Source of the DNA: Diadema setosum
Taxonomy: Eukaryota > Echinodermata > Echinoidea > Diadematoida > Diadematidae
Direction: 5' to 3'
NCBI RefSeq assembly: GCF_964275005.1
Contig: NC_092694.1
Coordinates: forward strand, 33,244,967 to 33,308,966
Length of the DNA: 64,000 bases
In this document: positions 21,251 through 31,512 of the stretch, in pieces
Numbering within the stretch: position 1 is the stretch's first letter
How the letters are laid out: each line of letters starts with the position of its first letter
The notes under the pieces: model-generated
The model's input: only the letters and a program-made list of their open reading frames with translations
What the model was told of the DNA's origin: nothing
Databases searched by the model: none
Made by a program: the position numbers and the translations under genes

Positions 21251-22819
21251 GATCGAGCAGGGTCAAGAGTTCACGCTAGAGTGGTCATGAATATTCATGA
21301 CTCGCAGTCAATCAGACAATTTTACTAGTTAATAAGAATACCAGCTGATCGCACTCCAGTGTAGTTTGGAGGCACAAACCCTTGTTGGTCGTAAAGGAGT
21401 CTGCGCCAAGACTACTATATGCACCACTTCGGCACTGTCCCATAGTCCAGGCTAGGCTCCGCACCTAACCTTGTTTTTTGATATATACAATGTTTTTTGA
21501 TGGTTTCTTGTCAATTCGAGGGTGCTGATTCCAAATCCGATTGATGCCACTCGCGTAACCTTGAGCATTTTCGGCAAAACGCAAAAATCCAAAATGGCCG
21601 CCAGATATGCTAATTTGGCCATGATAATCCCAGTTATGTCAATTTTATGACAAATTATTCCATCAAGGTTTGTTGTTTTTTTTTTTGTTCCTTGAGTAAT
21701 TCTACTTGCATATGCAAGAAATTTTTCATTTGAAGAGGTACATTTAGTATTTTAAGCTTATTTTCAATTCAAAATGGCCGCCACTCCTATACTCATGTAC
21801 TATATGAATGGCAAAAAAATATGCATAGAAATAGAAGACGAATTTTCAATCACATACCTACGCTTTTATCAAGTTTTGCATGTGCAATGCAAATCTGATG
21901 AATGCCACTAGCAAAACAAGCAAACAAACAAAAAAAAAACAGAAAGTTTATTGTTTTTAGGCTTATTATATTCTTCTTAATACAACACTTCAAAATGGAT
22001 GCCACTCATATACCCCTGCACAATATGAACGGCAGAGTGTGTGAAATAAACATTTTTTTTTTCTGTCACTCAGGTACAATGTTTATCAATGTTTGTGCTG
22101 ATTTTAAATCAGAAGGTTGTTACTAACAAAGGCTGTTTTATTTTTTGATGCGAACATCCAAATTTGCTACCTCAATCTGAATTTTTTCCTAGGTATTTGG
22201 AAAAATCCACCAAAACTTGAATTGACGCAACATCAAGATCGTTTATCAGGAATTATTAGATATGAACACTTTCACTTACTTGCCTTGAGATGTTCAACAT
22301 CAAAATATTCATTCTGATTTACTGAATTAAAAGGCTGAATCGTAGATGATGACACAAATGAAATTTCCAATTAACTGTCCTGTTCTACGTTATCTAAAAG
22401 CGATATAATATACAAACTTTTCAGTCCCCTCATCCGAGAAAGAACATGAGGCAGGGGAAAGTGGAAAAAGGGACCACCTCACTTCCCTGCTGTCAAATCT
22501 CTGAAATGAAAACAATCCCCCAAAGTTTTTAATGTTAACCCAGATGAATTATATATGGTAGATGAATTTTACCACCGTTTTTTTTTTTTTCCGGAGTGAA
22601 TGTGTTTGAGTATATAGGCCTATGATGTCGAGGGAGACTCTGAGATCTGTACAGTGCTGCCTCATTCTGAAAGCAGTGTTATAACAACTTCACACTGCTT
22701 GTCTTTAATCTTCAGCATTTGCAGATTCAGGATTGCTCTCGGTAACCAGCTAGACCAGCTGTGTTAACTCAACTATACGTGATAGGTCTTTTTAACATAA
22801 AGTGTGACATTATATTCAC

Positions 22820-23110
22820 TTCACGTAGGAAGTTTGCAGATGATCTTGCATTTACGTCTCATAGAAAGTCCTTGGATGACATGAGCCGAGTAGGCCTACT
22901 GACCCATCTCAAGACAATAGTGGAGTACTTCATCTTCTGGAGACTTGCCCCAACCTTTATTAGATTATCATCACACCCATGCCTTCCATCTCAGTAACCA
23001 TCTTGCCAACGCTATGTTCAAGGTAGCCCTCTGTGGCAAGCCTTCCAAGCATAGGCTAAGGAAGTCCACCCTCCTTCACTGGCACTCGATCACTCTCCCT
23101 CACACTGGAA
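22820..23110 (+). pseudogene. Decayed non-LTR reverse transcriptase fragment (FADD box)
   Basis: One frame reads FADDLAFTSHRKSLDDM...HLKTIVEYFIFWRL, matching the YADD catalytic box and the following segment of jockey-like LINE polymerases found in marine invertebrates. After a frameshift another frame reads FHLSNHLANAMFKVALCGKP, which is the expected next block (FHLNNxxANxxLxV). Flanking domains are missing. It is old and inactive, inside element A. Confidence 0.6.
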
Positions 23111-23194
23111 GGAAAGGATAGCAAGTGTCACCATGGTACCGTCAACGCATACCCTGACCTTCCAAACACGATAGCATGGGGGGGGGGGGGGGAG

Positions 23195-23331
23195 GGGCAT
23201 TTCATGAAGCGTTTTGTCTGACAAATTTGTCTGACAAATTTGCTCTCAGCCAATCAGATGCAAGGATTTAATAGCTTATAACAGTTTGTCAAAAAGAAAA
23301 GATCTGACAAAACACTTCATGAAATGCCCCC
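23195..23331. mobile_element. Short palindromic MITE (GGGGCATTTCATGAAG ends)
   Basis: GGGGCATTTCATGAAGCGTT at 23,195 pairs with AACACTTCATGAAATGCCCC near 23,310-23,329. The inner arms contain GTCTGACAAA and TTTGTCAAA. A 17-nt G-run precedes the left end. It is inserted near the decayed LINE within element A. Confidence 0.6.
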
Positions 23332-24045
23332 TTGAACAACCTGCCATCAATGCGCCTGAAATCCCACAAGCCTGTATAGATTTCCCTACTGTATAACTTG
23401 AAAGCTTTGACCCCAAAACAGGTTGGTGCAGATGCTGGTCTGATGTCATCTCTGATACAACCCAAGTTACCTACAACACTGTCTCTATGGCCTAGCAACA
23501 AAGCCGCAGGGCTTCAACGGGTGGTGATCAAGCAAGTCTTCATGTCTTCATCCTGTTTCTATAAATGGCAAATAATCGCCCTCTGACCCCTGAGGAAGTG
23601 CTTAACATCACCAGATGTGGTTGCAATTAAAACAATTGCAGGACTAATATGCATCTTTAGCCTGAGAATTCTGCAAATTTGGGCTGATGTCGCCTGCTGC
23701 TAAACATACAATTAAAGGGTTCTTTAAAGACAATAAAATGACAGTTTTAGTTTTAAGACAAGACTGAATGAGATCATGATGTCAAAGTGTATATTATCAA
23801 CAACTGGGAACTGTGAAAGAACTGAAAGAGGTATCTCACATTGCTCCTTGGTTGATGTTTAATGAACAGTTTGTACGGTATTGCATTAGGACAGTTTCGT
23901 TTATGCCTTCAACAGTTTTTGTTGTTGTTTTAATTCAAGAAGAAAATCAGGTTTGCTCGATAAATCAAGGCGGCACTTCTAAATAGTGTAACTCATATCA
24001 AAGTGATGGAGGTTATGATCCATTTCGAACTCGCCTCACACTCTT

Positions 24046-24285
24046 AAAACATCCGAGTCAGAACTGACCCGGAACTGGGTCCGTTGAGGTCCCACACCGT
24101 TCCGGATCAGAAATGACAAGGAATGGGGTCAGATGTGACCCATTCAGAGTCATGAATTGGGTCAGGGTGACCCCATTCGGGGTCTTCATGACAAATTCCA
24201 AGTCATTTTTTGCCCAGAACGGTGTGTGACCCCAACGGACCCAGTTCAGGGTCAATTCTGACTCGGATGTTTTAAGAGTGCAGGA
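24046..24285. mobile_element. 240-bp palindromic MITE (CACTCTTAAAACATCCGAGT ends)
   Basis: CACTCTTAAAACATCCGAGT near 24,040 is mirrored by ACTCGGATGTTTTAAGAGTG ending near 24,281. The arms continue with GAACTGGGTCCGTTG and CACACCGTTC. CA lies outside both ends. The body consists of repeated GGGTCA/TGACCC half-sites. No ORF of biological interest. Confidence 0.65.
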
Positions 24286-25109
24286 CTGCTCCCTCCGCCC
24301 CCCCCCCCCCCCCCAACTCCTTGCTGGAAAAAAGAAATCTACAATGTAAAGGGTTTTTAGTTGTGTCATTAATAGCTTAATATCCGATGTGTTTTTGTCT
24401 GCAACCATGTATCTCTGCACTTACTGTATAGGATTTTTCTACTTTGTTAATATGGTTTTAGTGGAATGCATATTACAAGCTTTGCTTTCTAGCTTCCCCT
24501 CCATTTTCAACATTATTTGATAAATACCATGTATCTAGGCTCCTTAATATATTGTGTTAGTATTACATTTTAATATTCAACCGGCATGTAGAATATGATG
24601 GTATATTGATTCCTTGCGAGACATTAGTGAACTTATGTTGTTGAGACTTTTGTTGAGACAAAATGAAATATATAAGAAATTGTGTTCAACAGCGTAAAGG
24701 TTTATGAATATTAAATGCTCATATGTAGGCCCCCTATATATTGTAAGTGACACCCAACATATTGCACATGCAACACTTTATGATAGCGCAGGTACGGGAC
24801 TGGAAATACAGTAAATTTGTTCTACATTTCCATGCAGATGTTTTGCCATTCATATAGTACATAAGCATAGGAATGGCGGCCATTTTGAATAAAAAATGAG
24901 CTTTAAATGCTAAATGAACCTATATCACATGAAAATTCGCTTGCAAATGCAGATGGAGTAACTCTAGGAACAGAAATGTACAAAGTTTGGTGGAATAATT
25001 GAAGAGTTTGTTTGCAAAAACCGATAAGTCCATATATGTCAAATGGAGATATTTGCGATTAAAGGTCAAGAAAAATATAGAGAAAAATAAGAAAATTTTT
25101 GCTTCTTTT

Positions 25110-26450
25110 CAATTCAATTCAATTCAATTCATTTATTTTCATTCTTCTTCTTTTTTCTTTTTCAACAAAAACATAACACAAGATAAATCAGGTTTTACAT
25201 CATAAACAAAGAACATTTGTCTTAATTAATAAATGGTATCAATAAACATAGGAGCGCATACTGGCAAAAAAAAATATAATACAAAGTCATGCTTCAGTTG
25301 AAAAAAAAAGGAAGAAAGAATAGAGAGGTCCACTAAAAAGCAAAGCTTGTAGATTGTGAACCACTCATAAAACCTATAAATTACTTATTTACAAACACTT
25401 GTGACGAATATAATATACGACAGGACGGGACAAAACAGAAGAAACGCAACAACATGACACAACTTGCCAGAATAGATGAAAAGTATGGAAGGAAAGAAAG
25501 ACGAAAAGAGAGAATGAGAGAATACCTACACGCTGAATAAGGGAAATGGAGCAGAGGATGGTAGAGAATGTGCTTCATAGAGTTGGTGCTGCATGCAGCT
25601 GAGCAAGGATTGTAATGGCTACTTCTTTACGTAATAATAAATTCAGTGTTTGAATGATTGGTGGGTGGATGATGAACTCTGAGGTTAACAAAAACTATAG
25701 CTGTTAATGGAAAAAAAAAACATGTCAGGGAGGATTTAATAAAAAAAGTTTCAACTTGCGCTTAAAAGAATACAAAGATGGGGAATTTTTTATTTCACAG
25801 CTCAGTGAGTTCCAAAATCTAGGACCAGTGTATATAAATGTATTCTGAGCCAATAAAGTTCTCAGGAGGGGTAAATGAAACTCATTAGATTGTCTAGTGG
25901 GATAATCATGAAAAGACTGGTTCCGTGGGAACATTGAATTAAAAATACTGGGAAGTGCATTTACATTGTAATTAAACATAAACTGACCAAGTTGAAAAAA
26001 AAATACAAATCTTTAATTTTCAAAATCTCATGTTTAATAAATAATGGCTCTGTATGGGAACGTGGCGGGACGCCACAAATAATACGAATAACCTTTTTTT
26101 GTAACAAAAGTAATTTATCTAGTAAGTTTTGATGGGCACTACCCCACGCTAGGAGTCCGTAATTAAGATAAGGTAAAATAAGAGAAAAATACAACGTCAA
26201 CAAAGAGGACAATGGAATATGAAACTTGAGTCTATTAATAATACCAATATTGCGTGAAATTATTGTACTAATGTTAGTAATATGCGGCCTCCACGAAAGT
26301 TTATCATCCACTGTGATACCAAGGAATTTTATATGAGGACTCGTTCTAACAAAGTGTTATCAAGAACAATACCTGTGTCTAAATCTTCTAAAGAATTACT
26401 AAAAAACATATACTTAGTTTTCTGAAGATTAAGAGATAATTTATAATTCA
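25110..26450 (-). mobile_element. 5'-truncated LINE with a GAATT-repeat tail
   Basis: It is oriented on the minus strand with its 3' end at 25,110, formed by about five GAATT repeats. TTTT occurs on both sides (25,106-25,109; 26,451-26,454) and only once in the uninterrupted 46,370 copy, giving at least a 4-bp duplication. It holds only the C-terminal part of the polymerase ORF. The type resembles CR1/L2/jockey elements, in which a short-repeat tail is usual. Confidence 0.75.
25725..26440 (-). pseudogene. LINE reverse transcriptase C-terminal region (frameshifted)
   Basis: From the 5' side it reads NLQKTKYMFFSN, then after a frameshift KFLGITVDDKLSWRPHI, YFSLILPYLNYGLLAWGSA, LLLQKKVIRIICG, and after another frameshift YPTRQSNEFHLPLLRT, GPRFWNSL and FKRKLKLFLL. 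These are the thumb and C-terminal blocks of CR1/jockey-clade polymerases (YGxxxWG, LQKKxIRII, GPxxWNSL). The palm with YADD is absent because of 5' truncation. At least two frameshifts make it non-functional. Confidence 0.75.
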
Positions 26451-26871
26451 TTTTGACCATAACTTCAAAAGTATACCTTTATATGTAGTGACCAATATAT
26501 CATTTAAAAGGTATTATTTTGTACTTTATGACAGAGACCGTACTTCAAAATCTTCAAAAATGGACTTATTAAATTGGTCATATAATGCACATTATTGTGT
26601 TTATCACGGTCGAATTAGCATAACAATCTGGCGGCCATTTTGGATTTTTGCATTTTGCCGAAAATGCTCAAGGTTACGCGAGTGGCATCAATCGGATTTG
26701 GAATCAGCACCCTCGAATTGACAAGAAACCATCAAATAACATTGTATATATAAAAAAAAAAACAAGGTTGGGTGCCTTCTAGCCTGGACTATAGGCCCTG
26801 TGTTGTAGCTTCTCCCAACAAGGGAGAGGCTGCAGTGCAGTAATGTATGGAACGCCATAAGGGAAACAATA

Positions 26872-27060
26872 CAAAATTCATTTCACTCCAGCCAATATTC
26901 ATTTCACTTTTAACATATACATTTCACTCACCAACATTTATTTTTCTTTTTACAAAAATACATTTCACTTTTAGATAAAAATTCGTTTCACTTTTCACAA
27001 AAATACATTTCACTTTTAAATAAAAATTCATTTCACTTTTCACAAAAATACATTTCACTT
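26872..27060. mobile_element. Solo end of element C (CATTTCACTTTT repeats)
   Basis: AATTCATTTCACTCCAGCCA and the following run of CATTTCACTTTT-type units at a spacing of about 25-35 bp are nearly identical to the right terminus of element C (44,880-45,019, inverted). It ends where a TTAA-type element begins at 27,061. Confidence 0.65.
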
Positions 27061-27262
27061 TTAAAGGGGAGGTCCTGTTCTGGTTGATGATGGCACGTCG
27101 GGATGAAATTTTTTGGCAAGATAATGAGAAACTACTTATGAAATGTGAAAGAGCATTGAAATTTATGGGGAATTCAAAGTTTGTTTGACAAAAATTGGTC
27201 TAGAAATGGCTGAGAAATGCAAAAATACGTCGTCCGATTAAAAGTGTGGGACCCACACTTTC
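27061..27262. mobile_element. Left half of a family-F MITE
   Basis: TTAA+AGGGGAGGTCCTG starts the copy. AAGATAATGAGAAAC, ATGTGAAAGAGCAT and the AAGTGTGGGACCCACACTTT palindrome match the 8,745 copy. The right half is absent and replaced by CpG-richer DNA. Confidence 0.55.
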
Positions 27263-28060
27263 CCTGTGATACGACCTTACCTCCCTCTACCGTTTGAATT
27301 TGACTACATTGGGCTTGGGCTTTTTCAACCGTTATCTTCCGCACACGAGAGCGATGTGTACCGCACGGCTTGGTCTGGGAGGTTGACCTTTTCACCTCCG
27401 TGAATTTGGGAGAGAGACGGCGCGGCGTGGGAATATTGCGTAATTATGGGGGTTCATGGCACATTTGCAGAACTGTATGCACGTCGCGTGTGTGTGGAGT
27501 TCTGTGATCGCACTGCGCTATAATGTATATCAGCCGTCGCGTCGTTCCGTTTGTTTACTTGAGGGCACATAGTCTCTTTTCCTCGGTGTGATGCTGCGTA
27601 TAGAGCTCTACGGATTCCGACGCGACTCGAGAGCAACTAAAACAATTAGGTTTTGCAAGACGAGGTATACATACGTCTCCGACCCAGAAATCTCGCAAAA
27701 GAATATAGAACCTTTCGAAATGAGGCGTAAGGGACAACGAAGGGATCGCGATTATTGAAACTGGACAAGATGCATGCCTTCATCCCGTAGAAATGAACCG
27801 ACGCGACACCTGGATCTACCGACCCCAGCTCGCGATGTCCTGAGTGAAAAAGTGAGTATACAGGCATTGAGTGTAGAAGTTAGTCAGTCCGACCCATCTT
27901 TATCCGTATAAGTGCATGATGTGAGAGCTTGAAGTTTATCTCGTGAAGAATATCCTGTGCCTGCTATAAAAGATGTATGTAGGATGACCCACAAAAGACT
28001 TGATTACTTTATTTTTTCACCTTGATTTTCAAGGTTTTTTGCGTGTAAAAAGTTCAGAAA
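27263..28060. other. CpG-rich unclassified region
   Basis: This 800-bp stretch is clearly richer in CpG than its surroundings (CCGCACACGAGAGCGATG, GACGGCGCGGCGTGG, CAGCCGTCGCGTCGTTCCG). Several ORFs of 60-73 codons overlap, but none resembles a protein or ends at a convincing splice site. It could be a promoter or an unrecognised exon cluster. Confidence 0.3.
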
Positions 28061-28067
28061 AGTAGAT

Positions 28068-28305
28068 TTCTAAATAATGAATTTCGGAAGGAGTAATCGG
28101 CCAAACGAGAATGAAGTAGGGTCCCTTATGCCGAGTGTTCGTTGATCTGAAAATGAAATAAATTTCCTTATTCTGAAGCGTCCATAGTATTCTCAAGATT
28201 ATGTGTATCGATCCGAAAACGAAATAAAGCTCGTTATTCCAAAAAGGAGATTCGTTAGTCAAAAATGAAGGAATGTTCGTTATTAATTCTAAAAGTGAAT
28301 AATAT
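28068..28305. mobile_element. Diverged copy of the GTTCGTTATTCCGAAG palindromic MITE
   Basis: Degenerate units such as GTTCGTTGATCTGAAAATGA, CTCGTTATTCCAAAAAGG and GTTCGTTATTAATTC, in both orientations, echo the well-kept copy at 35,331-35,609. Confidence 0.4.
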
Positions 28306-28309
28306 GTGC

Positions 28310-29070
28310 CCAAAGAGAATGGGGAGGGGGTGATTATAATTTCTGTCGAGTATAGTTTACATGAGATTTGGAAGGGGATGATCTACACTGTACTACTAGG
28401 TAGTATCAGAAACAGGGGAACACAATGGCGCGGCAGCATTACACCCTCGTCGTGTCATTTTCTTTTCCCTACCTTTGAGTAGCCCCTATTTATAATAACC
28501 GTTTCTACATCATATTACATAGCTCAGCCTTATGATGTAATTAATCTGTCATATCATAATCATAAAAATGAAGTATACAATACCTGCAACATAACGACTA
28601 ACATGGCCGTTTGGCGGAGGTTCAGTGGTCCGATGCATCATGATTATGTGCGTGTGTTTGCGTATCATTTTCATTCAATTTTCTCTGCGTAGTATCCTAT
28701 ATACTTTTTTATATGTATTTTTATTTGTCTGCTTTTGTTTTCAAAGCTGTTCAATTACTGTTTGTTATTATTGAATTGACTGAGACGCTATATGCCGTAG
28801 AAGACTGTAGGTTGTTCATTCACTGTGTCAGTTTTGTCCATCTATGTAGATCGTATACATATTGTACATAGATCCATCATGATGAATTGCTGTTTGCTTT
28901 GATGTGCCCTTTTCTTTGAAGTGTGCTGAATAATTATGAAAGTTATAATAGATGGAAATATGATTTTTTTTTTTAATTTGACAAGCTATAAGATGATTTG
29001 CAGGTTGCATAATTCCATTTCCATTTCATAATTTGTTATCACAGTCAGTGGGAGCAGCTTGATGTCAGGT
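28310..29070. other. AT-rich stretch without recognised features
   Basis: It contains scattered poly-T and no open frame over 60 codons that resembles a protein. I see no repeat shared with the rest of the window. Confidence 0.3.
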
Positions 29071-29440
29071 TCTAAAACTTTTTAGGATGTTATGGTTATG
29101 TTCCCCGGATGAATCCCTTCTGAGAAGAAAAAAAAAATAATCTTCAGATGTATTTTTTTTTTCTCAAAAGGGATTTATCCTGGGAACAATGTGTGTATAA
29201 TTTTTCATAGATTGTCGATTATGAATGCAACCAATGTCTTTTCCTTTTACACTTTCATCATAACAAGAAGTAGGCTATGGATACTCTACATCTCAAATGG
29301 CACTTTAGTGGTTTCTCGGGACCTCTGAAAATGAAATCAGACCACCAAACTTCTAAACAGTTTATATAATTATTTTGACGGTTCCATCGGAGAACTGTGT
29401 TGAAAAAAAAATGCTTCCTTTCATTGGTAGGCCACGATAC
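29070..29440 (+). repeat. Dispersed duplication, copy 1
   Basis: About 360 bp from ACTTTTTAGGATGTTATGG to AAATGCTTCCT is nearly identical to 31,087-31,434 in the same orientation. It contains a short hairpin (GGATGAATCCCTTCTGAGAA and TTCTCAAAAGGGATTTATCC) and TCGGGACCTCTGAAAATGAA. Confidence 0.75.
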
Positions 29441-30179
29441 ATTTCTTTTTTCGGGCCATCAAAATTCGAATTGAACGTTTTTGTAAGCGATACGAACAGG
29501 ACACCAAAAATAAATAAATGAATAAATAAATAAAACTCAAGTTTGTCTCGGAATTAAGTGGTGAAAACTCAATTGATTCCATTAACAGGGAACGCGGGAT
29601 ATTGCGATGAATCATGGTAGTCAATGAGATACGTTGTATGACCCGACGTTACTCTTTCAATATACGTTCACGCGTGAAAAAAGAATGAATCTTTAATTCC
29701 ACTGTATCAATTGTTTTATAGATCTCAGGAGCAAATCGAGAAAAGACAGGAATGCGCATTGGAAGCCAGTCACCAAAGGTAATGTTATTCTAGTAAATAT
29801 ATAAACAAACGTGACCTGTTCTTTTTCGCATTGTGTGTGTGTGTGTGCATGTGTATTTGTGTTTTTGTTTTATTTTGTTTTGTTTTTGTTTTTTGTCTGT
29901 AGATTGTGAAAACACGTAAGGCCTATATCGGCCTATATGACGCTTATTTTTATTCCGCGAATTTCTTATTAGTCAGAATGGAAGGCATTGTGTGAATATC
30001 ATTGTACTCTGGTACATAAACTAGGGGATGTGCAATTGAATCGTATATTAGTTGAAGAAAATGTCTATTCATGGAACCATGGTAATAAAATTATATATGA
30101 AAATGTTTCTGTTTTGTTCTTTATTACACAGACAGATGTGTTCAACCAAAAAAAAACAAACAAACAAACAAACAAACAC

Positions 30180-30412
30180 CAAAAGAATTGGAGAGGTTCG
30201 GACATGCCGATTTTCTATGCCCGGCCACGAAGTATCGCCAGAGACAGTCGCTTTATCCATCTGTCTTTCTCCTGAAAAGTTTCTTCCTCCACCTCTCCGA
30301 AGTTCGGCTGAGCCCCTTCACAGCCTAAACGTTCCTGGCGAAAACCATCCCCAGCCCGAGGCCTGTCATTCCATCTGGCCCGCTGCTACCCACAGCCCAC
30401 CTGTCTGAAGAG
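30180..30412 (+). other. GC-richer stretch with an open frame; unrecognised
   Basis: A 118-codon frame (30,052-30,408) passes through an AAAC microsatellite and then reads HEVSPETVALSICLSPEKF and PGENHPQPEACHSIWP. The second half has ordinary composition and could be an exon, but no acceptor or start is convincing and I recognise no family. Confidence 0.2.
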
Positions 30413-31086
30413 TTGAACATTGGGGAACGACGTTGATGGCATCACAGCGAGTATCCACGGTGGTTGTTCAAACTGTGTGAACAGTTCCTTTGGTAATCTA
30501 CTCTGCTGTGGAATCGGCAGTAGACTAGATCATGGTGTACTATTAGGTCGTATTTTTTTTTTTTTATAAAGTGTACTGTACATTGTTCTAAGTTTTGCAC
30601 ACAACTATATCCCCACAAACACAAGAGCCACTATTAGGGTTCGCGCGTATGCCAAAAAGCTGGATACAAATCTCGAGATTTACATGGCCATCGTAATCTC
30701 GAGATTTTTGCACATGTGCACACAAAATCCCACTAATTTGCGCGATCAGAATCGCGACGGTACCCCAAAAAAATCTTGCGCTTGATTTCTGAAATAGTGC
30801 GCTGATTTGCTCCCGGTGACCGCGTAAACGGCTGACCGAAAATACTTTACTAATCTCCAGATTTTATATTCCATCATTCAAGCGAGCATCACAATAACGG
30901 GTAAATGACAACATCACACTACTGTGTGACAGCTGCGTAAATATTGTCGGTATATGCAAACGCGTGAAGAGGGGGAAACATCTCGAGATTTGGAGTTCAA
31001 TCGTCATCCTGGGTCGTCATCCCGCCATGTTGTTATACGTGTGGATCCGGCTAATGGCGCGTAGATATTCTACAGAATGGAAAGAT

Positions 31087-31434
31087 AAACTTTTTAGGAT
31101 GTTATGGTTATGTTCCCCGGATGAATCCCTTCTGAGAAAAAAAAAAAATAATCTTCAGATGTATTTTTTTTTTCTCAAAGGGATTCATCCTGGGAACAAT
31201 GTGTGTATAATTTTTCATAGATTGTTGGTTATAATGCAACCAATGTCTTTTCCTTTTACACTTTCATCATAACAAGAAGTAGGCTATGGATACTCTACAT
31301 CTCAAATGGCAATTTAGTGGCTTCTCGGGACCTCTGAAAATGAAATCAGACCACCAAACTTCTAAACAGTTTATAATAATTATTTTGACGGTTCCATCGG
31401 AGAACTGTGTCGAAAAAAAAAAAATGCTTCCTGT
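31087..31434 (+). repeat. Dispersed duplication, copy 2, flanked by a short direct duplication
   Basis: It nearly matches 29,070-29,440. Both sides carry GTGGATCCGGCTAATGGCGC and the bases that follow, up to GAATGGAAAGATA (31,038-31,086 and 31,466-31,513), a perfect direct repeat of about 47 bp. The insert therefore lies between duplicated host DNA. Confidence 0.75.
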
Positions 31435-31512
31435 CATCATCCCGCTATGAAATGAATGATGGGTAGTGGATCCGGCTAATGGCGCGTAGATATTCTACAG
31501 AATGGAAAGATA

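Larger units (their letters stand above)
25000..26573. mobile_element. MITE E copy 1 (TGAAGAGTTTG end) split by a LINE
   Basis: TGAAGAGTTTGTTTGCAAAA at 25,000 begins a copy of the 249-bp element that is intact at 46,370-46,618. Here the copy is cut at CTTCTTTT by a 1.34-kb LINE and resumes with GACCATAACTTC at 26,455. The extreme right TIR is truncated after ATGGACTTAT. It is itself inserted in the right arm of element A. Confidence 0.75.
21445..26789. mobile_element. Foldback element A (TA-flanked, GTCCAGGCTAG ends), heavily nested
   Basis: GTCCAGGCTAGGCTCCGCAC at 21,445 is mirrored by AGCCTGGAC at 26,781-26,789, with TA directly outside each end. The arms match well inward for about 200 bp (for example GATGGTTTCTTGTCAATTCG, ATTGATGCCACTCGCGTAAC) and include CCAAAATGGCCGCCAGAT. 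A second arm block (21,640-21,860) pairs with 24,830-24,999, so later insertions have pushed the right arm apart. The interior holds a decayed LINE (22,820-23,110), two small MITEs (23,195; 24,046) and a LINE-in-MITE insertion (25,000-26,573). It has no intact transposase and sits just upstream of the DAO/DDO gene. Confidence 0.7.
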
